Shown piece after piece: positions 35,401 through 44,594 of a DNA stretch of 64,000 nt; within the stretch, counting starts at the first letter, position 1, and every line of letters begins with the position of its first letter. The position numbers and the translations under genes are program-made. The DNA lies in contig NZ_JBPSEH010000003.1 in NCBI RefSeq assembly GCF_051488685.1, positions 186,001 through 250,000 on the forward strand, in the 5' to 3' direction. The notes beneath the pieces were generated by a model, which ran no database searches, was not told the DNA's origin, and was given only the letters and a program-made list of their open reading frames with translations. Origin of the DNA: Melioribacter sp051488685 (GTDB taxonomy: Bacteria > Bacteroidota > Ignavibacteria > Ignavibacteriales > Melioribacteraceae).

Positions 35401-35477
35401 TTCTTAATACTTTCTTAACATTTTTTTAATAATAGCCTAACATACAAATTATATTTTTGTCAAAAAAAAGGAGAAAT

Positions 35478-35816
35478 ATGAAAAGGGCTTTTTTAACCGC
35501 AATGATTCTTTTAACTGCTTTAACAATTAACTCTTTCCCATCGAATGGTGAAAAGAATTATTCGATCATTGAAATAGTTACACCTGCAAATTTAATCTAC
35601 GATGATGGAATTTACAGAACTAAGTTTTCTGCATTTTATGTTGTAGATGCAAATGGAAATAAAGTTTTAAGTTCTGGAGAAGTATTTGATACAGCAGCAA
35701 TGGTTAAACTTCCTGAGGGGTCTTATAAAATTTGTTATTATAGTTTAAACGAAAAATTGTTAGAAAAGGAAATTGCAGTTCCAAAAGGAAACTTTTCCAG
35801 AATTATACTTGAATAG
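35478..35816 (+). CDS. small exported protein divergent from the reductase operon
   Basis: ATG 35478 follows a strong AAGGAGAAAT site, so the longer frame from 35457 is not used. The 112 residues begin with a Sec signal (MKRAFLTAMILLTALTINSF) and continue with a beta-rich domain (NGNKVLSSGEVFDTAAMVKLPEGSYKI in parts). These resemble T9SS-type or periplasmic beta-sandwich modules. Function unknown. It faces the reductase operon across 220 bases that include the sigma-54 promoter, so it could share the activator. Confidence 0.7.
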   Translation: MKRAFLTAMILLTALTINSFPSNGEKNYSIIEIVTPANLIYDDGIYRTKFSAFYVVDANGNKVLSSGEVFDTAAMVKLPEGSYKICYYSLNEKLLEKEIAVPKGNFSRIILE

Positions 35817-35864
35817 TTTATAACTCATAAAACATAATTGTTTTTCATTTGCTAAATTAATTGC

Positions 35865-37220
35865 TCAAGCAATTCCATACTTTTCAATTTTACTTTTCAA
35901 TGTTGAAGGCGGCAAACCGAGAAGCTCTGCCGCCTTCGCTTTATTGTTGCCGGTTTTAATAAGAGCTTTTTGAATTAATGATTTTTCCACTTCTTCAAGA
36001 ATTTCATTCAATGATTTGTCCTGATTGAGTGGTAGTTGTTCAAGGTTCAGTTTTTCTGAGAGCAATTCCTGAGGAAGTCTGGTAGTAATTATTTTACAAT
36101 CCTGACAAAGAATAGAAAGCCTTTCTGTAATATTTTTTAATTCACGAACATTGCCTGGCCAATAATAACTTTGTAAAATTTCATAAACTTTTTCTTCAAT
36201 TTGAAATTGCTTTTGGTTTGCAAACTGAGTAAGAAAATAATTGAACAATGGAATTATATCCTCTTTTCGTTCACGTAATGGTTTTAAATGAACAGGTAGA
36301 ACATTTAGTCTATAGTATAAATCCTCTCTGAATTTCCCTTCTTTTACGAGTTTATTCAAATCAGCTTTGGTAGAAGCAATTACGCGCACATCTATTTTAA
36401 TCGGTTCACTGCTGCCAACTCTTTCAATTTCCTGTTCCTGAAGTACACGCAATAATTTAACCTGAGCTTCAAGGGGAATATCATCAATATCATCTAAATA
36501 AATTGTGCCCTGATCAGCCTTTTCAAATCTGCCGATTCTAAGTTTATCTGCTCCTGTAAATGCGCCTTTTTCATGTCCGAACAATTCGCTTTCAATAACT
36601 TCCTTTGACAATATTCCACAACTAACTTTTACCAGTGGTTTTTCTTTTCTTTGCGAATTGTAATGGATAAGATTTGCGAGTAGCTCTTTACCGGTTCCCG
36701 TTTCACCGGTTATTAAAATTGTCGAGTTTGTCTGTGAGATTATTTTGAGAGTCTCTTTGAGTTCTTTTACATAATTACTTATGCCAATAAATGCATCAAA
36801 GTTAAATTGATCCTGAAAGTAAGTCTGAAAGTCCAGATTCCTGGACTGTAGTGCTTTTATTTCTTTTATTTTTTCTATTATAAGTAACAATTCTTCTTTG
36901 TCAAATGGCTTTGTGATGTAATCAAAAGCTCCTTTCTTCATTGCTTCAACTGCCGTGTCAACAGAACCGTATGCTGTCATAATTATAACAGAAACATCAG
37001 GGTTAATGGATTTGATTTTAGATAGCAGTTCAATGCCATCCATCTCCGGCATTCGAATATCAGAGATTACAATATCACAAATTTTCTTTCTGAGGTGTTC
37101 GAGAGCTTTAACCGGATTTTCAAAATCAATAACTGAATATCCTGCATCGAGTAAATCATCTTTTATTGATACTCTTAAAATTTCTTCGTCTTCAACTATA
37201 CAGATATTTATCTTTTTCAT
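35865..37220 (-). CDS. NtrC-type sigma-54-dependent response regulator
   Basis: A receiver domain (CIVEDEEILR, phospho-acceptor in IVISDIRMPEMDG, Lys in YITKPFDKEE) is followed by a sigma-54 AAA+ domain. That domain has Walker A ITGETGTGKELLANLIHYN, the GHEKGAFTGADKL loop that contacts sigma-54, and Walker B TIYLDDIDDIP (Asp-Asp in place of the more common Asp-Glu). A Fis-type helix-turn-helix (KAKAAELLGLPPSTLKSKIEKY) ends the 451 residues. It is downstream of the kinase and PhnD-like genes and likely activates the sigma-54 promoter at 35290-35306. Confidence 0.93.
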   Translation of the reverse strand: MKKINICIVEDEEILRVSIKDDLLDAGYSVIDFENPVKALEHLRKKICDIVISDIRMPEMDGIELLSKIKSINPDVSVIIMTAYGSVDTAVEAMKKGAFDYITKPFDKEELLLIIEKIKEIKALQSRNLDFQTYFQDQFNFDAFIGISNYVKELKETLKIISQTNSTILITGETGTGKELLANLIHYNSQRKEKPLVKVSCGILSKEVIESELFGHEKGAFTGADKLRIGRFEKADQGTIYLDDIDDIPLEAQVKLLRVLQEQEIERVGSSEPIKIDVRVIASTKADLNKLVKEGKFREDLYYRLNVLPVHLKPLRERKEDIIPLFNYFLTQFANQKQFQIEEKVYEILQSYYWPGNVRELKNITERLSILCQDCKIITTRLPQELLSEKLNLEQLPLNQDKSLNEILEEVEKSLIQKALIKTGNNKAKAAELLGLPPSTLKSKIEKYGIA

Positions 37221-37309
37221 ATTTCTTTTAGTTTATTCAAGATAATTTTTTGTGTGCCATAACTGGCTTAACTATTTTCTAATCTCTGTGAAATAAACTC
37301 AGTAGAAAA

Positions 37310-38824
37310 TTATTTCCGATAAATCGGTAAGAAAACATTTACAACCGTTCCTTTTTCTTCTTCGCTTTCAAAATAAATTTTTCCTTTATGCGTTTCAATT
37401 ATACTGTAAACAACAGATAATCCGAGTCCTGTACCTTTGCCCGGAGATTTCGTTGTGAAAAACGGATCAAAAATTTTATCAATAATTTTTTTGGGAATTC
37501 CATTTCCGGTATCCTGAATTTGTAGCCTTAGAAAATCGCCGTCAGCTTTTGCATTAAATAAAAGTCTCTTTTCACAATGCGAATTAGTAGAACTTTTCTC
37601 TTCTATTGAATCGATAGCATTAATCAACAAATTCAGAATTACCTGCTCTAGTTGAATTTTATTTCCAACTATTCCAGGCAAATCGGCCGGAAAATTTTTC
37701 GTCACTGAGATTCTCAGTTTTTCTAAACGATGGCTGACAAGCAACAGGGAATTTTCCACTATTTCATTTATCGTCAAACTTACAAATTCACCACTTTGTC
37801 TTCTTGTAAAGTTGAGAAGATTGCCGACCACTCTTTCAATTTTGTCAACTGCATTTTCCATCATCTTAATATATTTAATATTTTGCTCAATGTTCGAAGG
37901 ATCATTTTTAATCCTTCTGATACAATTCTGTAAACCAGCAACGGGATTATTTATTTCGTGTGCAAGACCGGCTGTTAAAGTACCAACTGTAGCAAGTTTT
38001 TCAGACTGAATAATTGTTGACTGAGCATTTTGCAAATCCCGATATGCTTTATCAAGACGGAGAATCATTTGATTAAATTTCTCTGCAAGAATATCTATTT
38101 CATCTTCAGCTCTGAAGAGCATTTTAAATTTATTAAATAATTTTTTGCGGATTCGTATCTGCGGCATTTCGGTCTGACCGATAAGATTAAAATCAATATT
38201 ATCGGCTGTGTTCTGGATGGTTTTTATTGGATTTGTTATAAACCTTGCAAAAACGAAAGCGCCAATAATTCCTACCGTAAGAAAAACAGCAACCATTAGC
38301 CAGAAAATATTAACCGTCTTTTGAACATCTGCTATAATGGAAGATTCTTTTAAGCCCACTCTAACTGTTCCAACCTTGCCATCAAGTATCGGAACAATCA
38401 CATCAAGTATTACTTCTCTGTCGAAATCCTTCAGCAACAGTAACTGAGTATTCGATTTTTGGTTCTCACTTAACGAATTTGCATTAATCAGGTTTAACGG
38501 AAATTCATTCTTAAATGTATGAACGATTACATTTTTATTATTATCAGTAATGAAGATGTAAAAAATATTCTCGTCAATTTCCTTCATACTGTTAATTGTA
38601 TTTTGCATTGAGATGTAATCCTCAAACAGAATTGAAGGTGTAACCTCGTTAGCTATACTCCGCGCAATAAATAAGGCTCTCTTTTCATCTTCCGACTGAA
38701 GCGCTGTTTGAACATTATTATAAATCAGAATTGAGTTTATTGAACCAAAAATTATAACAATGGTAATTATTGCGATGGAGAATTTCCAGAAAAGAGGCAG
38801 TTTAAATCTGAAAGTCGTCATCAT
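37310..38824 (-). CDS. membrane sensor histidine kinase (NtrB-like)
   Basis: Two membrane helices (about 12-35 and 170-195) flank a roughly 130-residue periplasmic sensor domain, followed by HAMP (RFITNPIKTIQNTADNIDF). The HisKA His lies in LTAGLAHEINNPVAGLQN near 290, and HATPase boxes are NLLINAIDSIEE, DTGNGIPKK and GKGTGLGLSV. The kinase follows a PhnD-like lipoprotein by one base and precedes the NtrC-type regulator. The trio resembles the tetrathionate sensor TtrS/TtrR, where a PhnD-like domain is fused to the kinase, but here it is split. Confidence 0.92.
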   Translation of the reverse strand: MMTTFRFKLPLFWKFSIAIITIVIIFGSINSILIYNNVQTALQSEDEKRALFIARSIANEVTPSILFEDYISMQNTINSMKEIDENIFYIFITDNNKNVIVHTFKNEFPLNLINANSLSENQKSNTQLLLLKDFDREVILDVIVPILDGKVGTVRVGLKESSIIADVQKTVNIFWLMVAVFLTVGIIGAFVFARFITNPIKTIQNTADNIDFNLIGQTEMPQIRIRKKLFNKFKMLFRAEDEIDILAEKFNQMILRLDKAYRDLQNAQSTIIQSEKLATVGTLTAGLAHEINNPVAGLQNCIRRIKNDPSNIEQNIKYIKMMENAVDKIERVVGNLLNFTRRQSGEFVSLTINEIVENSLLLVSHRLEKLRISVTKNFPADLPGIVGNKIQLEQVILNLLINAIDSIEEKSSTNSHCEKRLLFNAKADGDFLRLQIQDTGNGIPKKIIDKIFDPFFTTKSPGKGTGLGLSVVYSIIETHKGKIYFESEEEKGTVVNVFLPIYRK

Positions 38825-38825
38825 T

Positions 38826-39704
38826 TTATTTATAAAGAGAGTTATCCGCTAAAATAAATTTATCAATCATAATCCTGCCGAGTAATTTTTTGCCTTCAGG
38901 ATCAAGGTGCATCTCAAGCATTACTTTTCTTAATTTCTCTTTGAGATTTTTATCAAGATTTTTTTGAACTACAAAAGGAGGGATTCCAAACTCTTTTGAT
39001 TTGTGGATGATCTTTGTGCCTTCTACTTCCCCGGGTTGAAAATGATTTAAGAATTCATAAACCAGACCATCAACAGTAGCTCCATCTACAAATTTTCTTT
39101 TTACAGCTTGAATTGAATAGTCATGTGCATAAGTGAAAATTGTTCTACCGAAGAATTTTTCCGGTGTAGTATTAAGTGATTTTAACCAGTTGACAACATA
39201 AGAATAACCTGTATTTGAAAGAGGATCAGTAAATGCAAAAGATTTACCTTTAAGATCTGTTAAATTATTTATTCCACTTTCCTGATTTACAATTATATAT
39301 GCCTGATAGTATGGTTTGCCATTCACTACAGGCACTGTTAGTATTTCAATAGGCGCTTGATTTCTAATTTCAAGATATGCACCTGTACAAATGAAAGCAA
39401 AATCCAGCTTATTTTCTTTTAGAAGATCATTTACTTCCTGATATGTTTTTCTCTGTTTGAATTCAATTGGAACCCCAACTTTTTTTGAAATATAAGCAAT
39501 AACATCCTTATAAAGATTAAAAGTCTCCAGTGGAGAAATCATTGTGGAAACAGCTACATAAATGATGCGAACAGAATCATTTTCCAATTGTTGGAAGTTT
39601 TTTGGTTGATTGTTAGAGAATTCAATTTCTTTAATATTTTGTTTTTCATTGCAGGCTGTAATTAAGAAGAATAATAGAAATATTTTATAATAAATAGCTT
39701 TCAT
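38826..39704 (-). CDS. PhnD-like periplasmic binding lipoprotein (sensor)
   Basis: From ATG 39704 the protein starts MKAIYYKIFLLFFLITAC, a lipoprotein signal with lipobox LITAC. The rest is a PhnD/type-2 periplasmic binding protein: YVAVSTMISPLETFNLYKDV, LKENKLDFAFICTGAYLEI, LKGKSFAFTDPLSNTGYSY and VDGATVDGLVYEFL. No ABC transporter genes accompany it, so it probably senses an oxyanion for the downstream kinase rather than importing it. The ligand could be tetrathionate, a sulfite derivative, arsenite or phosphonate. Confidence 0.88.
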   Translation of the reverse strand: MKAIYYKIFLLFFLITACNEKQNIKEIEFSNNQPKNFQQLENDSVRIIYVAVSTMISPLETFNLYKDVIAYISKKVGVPIEFKQRKTYQEVNDLLKENKLDFAFICTGAYLEIRNQAPIEILTVPVVNGKPYYQAYIIVNQESGINNLTDLKGKSFAFTDPLSNTGYSYVVNWLKSLNTTPEKFFGRTIFTYAHDYSIQAVKRKFVDGATVDGLVYEFLNHFQPGEVEGTKIIHKSKEFGIPPFVVQKNLDKNLKEKLRKVMLEMHLDPEGKKLLGRIMIDKFILADNSLYK

Positions 39705-40226
39705 TAATATTGCATTATTTTTTATCAAATATAAAAATTAAAGGGAAATAAAGGACAAGAAAAAGATTTAATTATTGAATGGAATAAATCAAATAAACTT
39801 CGCAAAGTATTATAAGGCAATCTCAAATTTTTTTATCCATAAAACAAATCGAATACCTCGATAATTAAGCGGCTTAGAATAAAGCCAACATTTGTAAATA
39901 ACAAATGCTGCTTCGTAAGTAGAAATATCTTTTACGGAAAAAAGACAATATCAGTGCTCCCAGTGACAGAATTAATAGTTGTACTTGACTACTTTTTTCT
40001 GTTTGAGATATAGAACCGGAAAAGATTTCTATATGGAATTACATTGTCAAGTATAACACGATCTTACAAGTTTCCTAATTACCCGCTTGGGAATGAGCTC
40101 GAATAGGATAAAAGGCAAAATTAATTCCACCTATCAAAACAGAATTATGTCTATAACTCTGTTCAGAAAATAACTGGATTGATTTTTTTGTAACGTTTAC
40201 AGCTTTTAAAAAAACACAAGTCTTTA
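39705..40226. other. gene-free stretch with one hairpin
   Basis: About 520 bases between the PhnD-like gene and the DMT transporter hold no convincing gene. At 39886-39910 CAACATTTGT, loop AAATA, ACAAATGCTG forms a nine-of-ten stem without a T-run. The sensor operon promoter must lie at the left end. An 86-codon frame at 40075-40335 overlaps the transporter and shows no family features. Confidence 0.5.
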
Positions 40227-41105
40227 TTAATCTCTCAGAATTAAAACCGCACCAAGCAGTATAAACAAAACAGCGATTGTCTTCTTTAATAAATTCGAAT
40301 CCTTGAAAATTTTTCCGCCTATAATAGTTGCCCACAAAACAGAAGTCCGTTTAATTGCTAATGATAACGCCACAGATGCTAAACTAACCGAAATAATTTG
40401 CGTGAAGCGGTAACCGATTGTGAGTAATGATACTAAAACAATCCAGCCGAAATCGTTTTGATTAACATTGATTAACCATTTTTTATCTTGACTGGGATAT
40501 ATGAAATATAATAGCGCAAAAATTACTGCCAGAAATAAATGCTGAAATGCCATTAACGAAATAGGCGTCATATTCAGTTTTACAAGCAAAAACTTATCCA
40601 TTATAGATGAAGCCGTAAAAAGCAATAATGCTAAGAGAATATAATGATGATATTTAGATTTAATGAAAACATTTAAAGGAAATAAAATTTCTTTAAGGCT
40701 TTTACTCTCAAGTATGTATGTGCCAACAATCAATGAAATTAGTCCAATTACTTCCTGTGTTTTTAATGATTCGCCGAGTAAAAAGTACGCAAAGATAGCT
40801 ACGAACCCTGGCGTTAAAGCAAGCAAAGGAAGTGCATTGCTTATTTGCAAATTTTTTAGGGCAGTCATCACGCAAAGGAATGCTGCGACTCCGATAATCG
40901 ATTTTAATAATAGAACTCCAAGATTTGACGACTGAATTGTTCCATAATCTACAAACAAAAAAAACGGGATTGAAAAGATCAGGTTAACAATTGCGAGCAG
41001 AAAAGAAAATTCAAGCGGTGTGCGGTTAAATAAGATTTTCTTTTGCGTAATTGCCGCAAATGCAGAAAGAAGCGAGGAAAGAAAAGCAACAATAAACCAA
41101 GTCAT
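40227..41105 (-). CDS. DMT-superfamily (EamA) transporter
   Basis: The 292 residues form about ten membrane helices in two EamA repeats. Visible are MTWFIVAFLSSLLSAFAAITQKK at the start, LALTPGFVAIFAYFLLGESL at the end of repeat one, and the second repeat ending AIKRTSVLWATIIGGKIFKDS. I use ATG 41105; the frame extends further up only through the hairpin repeat at 41122-41164. The substrate is unknown. It lies 68 bases after the TonB receptor gene on the same strand. Confidence 0.85.
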   Translation of the reverse strand: MTWFIVAFLSSLLSAFAAITQKKILFNRTPLEFSFLLAIVNLIFSIPFFLFVDYGTIQSSNLGVLLLKSIIGVAAFLCVMTALKNLQISNALPLLALTPGFVAIFAYFLLGESLKTQEVIGLISLIVGTYILESKSLKEILFPLNVFIKSKYHHYILLALLLFTASSIMDKFLLVKLNMTPISLMAFQHLFLAVIFALLYFIYPSQDKKWLINVNQNDFGWIVLVSLLTIGYRFTQIISVSLASVALSLAIKRTSVLWATIIGGKIFKDSNLLKKTIAVLFILLGAVLILRD

Positions 41106-41121
41106 GTTTTCTACTCTATGC

Positions 41122-41164
41122 CTCTGTGTCGCTGTGTTTTTATTAAAGACACAGAGACACGGAG
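41122..41164. repeat. 20-bp inverted repeat between TonB receptor and EamA gene
   Basis: CTCTGTGTCGCTGTGTTTTT, a short loop, then AAAGACACAGAGACACGGAG pair over about 17 of 20 positions. The CTCTGTGTC-CTGTG word looks like a dispersed intergenic repeat; a related word, CTTTGCGTCTTTGCGTGAG, occurs near 50887. It could also attenuate transcription between the two genes. Confidence 0.65.
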
Positions 41165-41172
41165 AACTAATT

Positions 41173-43545
41173 TTAGAAATCAGCAATTAATTTTATAAAG
41201 AAATTTCTTCCGGGCTCTACAACAATTAATCCCCGTGTTGTGGACAGATGATTCCTGTATTCTTTATTAAAAATATTTTCAACACCAGCAAAAATACGAA
41301 AATTTAATACGGAAAATTTAATATCACCTGAATTCAACGATAAATTAAAAACTGCATAGCCGGGAGTTGTTAACTCACCTGCGGCAACTTTATTTTGTTC
41401 GGCAAAAATTGACGCAGAGACATCTGTGGTAAGTTTATTCAATAAATTAAACTTAATTCCCAGATTTCCGTTTAGCGGGGGGATTTCGGGTAGATGCCCG
41501 CCCGATGTAATATCATCGCCTTTTACATAGGATGCCGTAACATAAAGAACATAATTAATGTAAAAATTATAGTCTGCTCTAACATCCAATCCATAAATCC
41601 TTGCTTCCCCTATGTTTGTTTTGATAAAAGCGTTCCTTGTTTCAAAAGTACCGGGCAGCTCCGATACCAGATTATCGAAGTGATTGTAGAAAACACTTGA
41701 AACCATTTTAAATTTATCAGTATAATATCGAATCCCCAGGTCAATTGATTTCCCTTTTTCAGATTCTAAATTAGGATTTCCTACGCGCACAAAACTTCCC
41801 TGGTCAATGTATTGGAAGCGTTCTTCAAGTGAAGGTGACCTGAATGATAAACCGAGTCCAAGTGTAAAATCGAGATTAGAATTAAGAGAATATTTTAAAC
41901 CGGCATTAGCACTGTACGATGCATCATCGGCATCAATTTCGTTCCAGATAACTTTTTGTCCGGAAGGCGAAGAATTATAAACTCCGTTTGTAATTTCATA
42001 AACCGGATTCAATGTTGTTTCGCCGCTAATATTAATAACATCGTAACGCGCTCCCAGTGTTAATGTTAACTTATCTTTAATTAATTCAGCATTGTCCTGT
42101 GCAAACATTCCCAAACTACTAAATTTTGAATCAGGCAGTGGTTTTTCGCCGATTACTTTGTTTGTTGTATTAACAACATTTCCCTGAGCATTCAACACTT
42201 CAATCATCTGGTATTTTTCACGATGGCCGTTGTAACTCCTGTCCCAATAATCAATTCCGACAATAAGACTGTTATTATTGCCGAGGAAGAAATTACCCTG
42301 TATCTGGATGTTATTGTTTTTGTGATCGGCAGCTGGAGTAATTTTTAGAACACTCACCCTGCGTGCTGGGGTTGTACCGGTTGCAGGGATATTTTGAACT
42401 GTGTGCGGAATATTTTCCACATTACGCACGATGAATTGATATGCATACTTAACAGAAAGCTTATAGAAAACTCTCGATATGTTTTGTATTTCATAAGCAG
42501 CAGAAATCAATTCTCTTTTTTCATTCGGATAACGGACATCCGCATTAGTCGGGAACACTGATGCACCAGGGATACCGACATCATTAGCTTTAAATAGCTG
42601 GTAATCGATTTTTAATTTATGATTATCAAAAGGCAATACGTTCAATGAACCACTGAAACTATAATCTTCAAACTGGCTGTTTTTTAATTCTCCTGCGGGT
42701 GTTTGAGTGTTGTTTGCCTTTCTATACGAACCGGCTAATTTTGTCGACCAGAATGAATCTCCTGTATAAATTGTGCCGGAAAAAGCCGATAAATTATTTA
42801 CCGAATTATATCCGGTAGAAATATTTCCGTTGATAAAAAACTTATCGTATAACTGCGGGGATTTTGTAATAATATTGAGTATCCCGCCAGTTGCACCTGA
42901 ACCGTAAATTGAAGACGAAGCACCTTTTATAATTTCTACTCGCTCGATGTCGTCCGTATTAATCATCGAAAGCCTCGCAGCGATATCTGTGGATGTAGCT
43001 ATTCGATTTCCGTCGATCAGTGTAACAACGTTTTCGCGGTTTAATCCACGGATACTTACTTCCGTTCCCCATATTCCGTCCCTCAACAAAGAAATTCCTG
43101 CTTCCGTTTTTAAAACCTCCGATAATGAATTAAAAGGTTTGCTCTCTAATTGCTCTTTCCCAACTAATAATTCCGAATAAGGGGAATTACGCAAATATTT
43201 TTCTGTTCTGTCTGTGCTTACTATTACCTCGTCGAGTTCTATCGGTGAAGGTTCAAGAATGAAATCCATTGTTGAGGAATGTGAATTAATATTAATAGTT
43301 GAAGAAAAGGACTTATAACCAAGACGAGAAATTTTAATTTTGTAAATTCCTTCTGGAATATCTTTGATTTCGTAATAGCCCTCGCTGTTTGTATAAGCCA
43401 TATAATTATAAGAAATAAAAACCACCGCATTTTGAATTGCATTTCCGTTTTTAGAGTCTGTTACTTTTCCCTTTAATATACAATCCTGCCCGAATAATGA
43501 ATTAGCTAAAAAAAGTAAAATGCAAAACAATAACTTTGTATTCAT
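41173..43545 (-). CDS. TonB-dependent outer-membrane receptor
   Basis: A Sec signal (MNTKLLFCILLFLANSLFGQ) is followed by a carboxypeptidase-regulatory-like domain (GKVTDSKNGNAIQNAVVFIS...GYYEIKDIPEGIYKI) and a TonB-box-like ELDEVIVS. The plug domain includes SLSEVLKTEAGISLL and IERVEIIKGASSSIYGSGATGG. A 22-strand-type barrel ends in ...NFFIKLIADF. 790 residues. Substrate unknown; no cobalamin riboswitch is seen upstream, where only 12 bases separate it from a methyltransferase gene. Confidence 0.9.
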   Translation of the reverse strand: MNTKLLFCILLFLANSLFGQDCILKGKVTDSKNGNAIQNAVVFISYNYMAYTNSEGYYEIKDIPEGIYKIKISRLGYKSFSSTININSHSSTMDFILEPSPIELDEVIVSTDRTEKYLRNSPYSELLVGKEQLESKPFNSLSEVLKTEAGISLLRDGIWGTEVSIRGLNRENVVTLIDGNRIATSTDIAARLSMINTDDIERVEIIKGASSSIYGSGATGGILNIITKSPQLYDKFFINGNISTGYNSVNNLSAFSGTIYTGDSFWSTKLAGSYRKANNTQTPAGELKNSQFEDYSFSGSLNVLPFDNHKLKIDYQLFKANDVGIPGASVFPTNADVRYPNEKRELISAAYEIQNISRVFYKLSVKYAYQFIVRNVENIPHTVQNIPATGTTPARRVSVLKITPAADHKNNNIQIQGNFFLGNNNSLIVGIDYWDRSYNGHREKYQMIEVLNAQGNVVNTTNKVIGEKPLPDSKFSSLGMFAQDNAELIKDKLTLTLGARYDVINISGETTLNPVYEITNGVYNSSPSGQKVIWNEIDADDASYSANAGLKYSLNSNLDFTLGLGLSFRSPSLEERFQYIDQGSFVRVGNPNLESEKGKSIDLGIRYYTDKFKMVSSVFYNHFDNLVSELPGTFETRNAFIKTNIGEARIYGLDVRADYNFYINYVLYVTASYVKGDDITSGGHLPEIPPLNGNLGIKFNLLNKLTTDVSASIFAEQNKVAAGELTTPGYAVFNLSLNSGDIKFSVLNFRIFAGVENIFNKEYRNHLSTTRGLIVVEPGRNFFIKLIADF

Positions 43546-43557
43546 TTTTCACCCCTA

Positions 43558-44139
43558 TTATTTGATTAACCGAAATTCACCTTTATATTCGTTATGGGTT
43601 ATGCTAAAATGTGATTTTATTAAACCGGCATAAAGCATTAACATTTCTAACTCGTCAGGTGAGATACCGTGAGAATATTTCAGCGGCTCGACAAGAATTA
43701 TTCTGCCCGAATTCTTCAATTTGTCCTTAAGTGCATTTATCGTATCCTGTCTTTCGTCCGGTCGTATATCATGAATAACATGAAAGATATAAATTATATC
43801 AAAAGATTGATTGGGAATGTCTATGTTTCTAATATCACCACATAAAATATCAACATTTGGAAATTTCCTTAATCGCTTTTTGGCTTTTTTCGTCCAGTAC
43901 GTTGAAGTATCTATGCCTGTCAAATGCCCATCTTTAGTAAGCAATTTAGCTATTGCTCTTGAGCCGATTCCTCCCCCGCATCCAAAATCTAAAATATTCT
44001 CATTACCCTTAATATTAACCAGGCTTAATAAAGATTTGTAAAAAATTTTTTCACCAATCAAGTTCTTCAGAAAATCTTCAATAATAAATGGAATTGATGG
44101 ATTATCGAAATCTACTTCCTTGAATTTATAATCGCTCAT
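43558..44139 (-). CDS. class I SAM-dependent methyltransferase
   Basis: This 193-residue protein has motif I NILDFGCGGGIGSRAI near residue 50, motif II acidic end GIDTSTYW, VDILCGDIRNIDIPNQSFDIIYIFHVIHDI near 100 and a post-motif ILVEPLKYSHG. It is a UbiE/MT11-like fold. No Cys pattern typical of arsenite methyltransferases is seen. The substrate is unknown. It precedes the TonB receptor by 12 bases and follows the thioesterase by 24. Confidence 0.82.
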   Translation of the reverse strand: MSDYKFKEVDFDNPSIPFIIEDFLKNLIGEKIFYKSLLSLVNIKGNENILDFGCGGGIGSRAIAKLLTKDGHLTGIDTSTYWTKKAKKRLRKFPNVDILCGDIRNIDIPNQSFDIIYIFHVIHDIRPDERQDTINALKDKLKNSGRIILVEPLKYSHGISPDELEMLMLYAGLIKSHFSITHNEYKGEFRLIK

Positions 44140-44162
44140 AATATCCCTAACAAATAATAATA

Positions 44163-44594
44163 TTAGTTTTGATTTATTATTTTAGAAAGCAGCGTCCCGC
44201 TTATCATTTTTTTTGTTTTCAGATTCATTATTACGCATTTCTGTTCAGCGAATGCAACTATACCGGTCTCAACTTTGATATTAGCTTTCAAAGTTAATAT
44301 TCCATGATTAATACTCTCTAATTCCATAATACCTATAGGTGCCTCAAATAATTTTAACTGTCTCTTGTAATTAATTGATGTTGACACAATAACGGGATAT
44401 AAACCTTCTTCATACAGTTCATTAAAATTACAAATGCCTGAAATCAGTTTAGTTCTTAAATCCTCCAGCCACCGTAAATAAACTATATTATTCACATGTC
44501 CAGCTGCATCTATATCATAAGTATTTATATTAAACTTAATTTCTACTTGCATCGTCTTATTATCGCCCTTCTTTATTAACAAGTCATCCTGCAT
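44163..44594 (-). CDS. hotdog-fold acyl-CoA thioesterase
   Basis: The 4HBT-like core reads INTYDIDAAGHVNNIVYLRWLEDLRTKL: the Y-x-x-D-x-x-G-H-x-N active-site motif with catalytic Asp. It is followed by the typical Tyr-Lys-Arg strand pairs. ATG 44594 overlaps the preceding methyltransferase stop by 11 bases; a later ATG (44552, MQVEIKF) fits the domain start better but has a distant ribosome site. It hydrolyses an acyl-CoA of unknown identity. Confidence 0.82.
   Translation of the reverse strand: MQDDLLIKKGDNKTMQVEIKFNINTYDIDAAGHVNNIVYLRWLEDLRTKLISGICNFNELYEEGLYPVIVSTSINYKRQLKLFEAPIGIMELESINHGILTLKANIKVETGIVAFAEQKCVIMNLKTKKMISGTLLSKIINQN

Noticed and set aside
40075..40335. 86-codon minus-strand frame downstream of the EamA gene
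   Set aside because: It overlaps the EamA C-terminus out of frame, lacks a ribosome site and shows no family pattern.
43546..43557. possible cobalamin riboswitch for the TonB receptor
   Set aside because: Only 12 bases separate it from the methyltransferase gene; no B12-box is visible.
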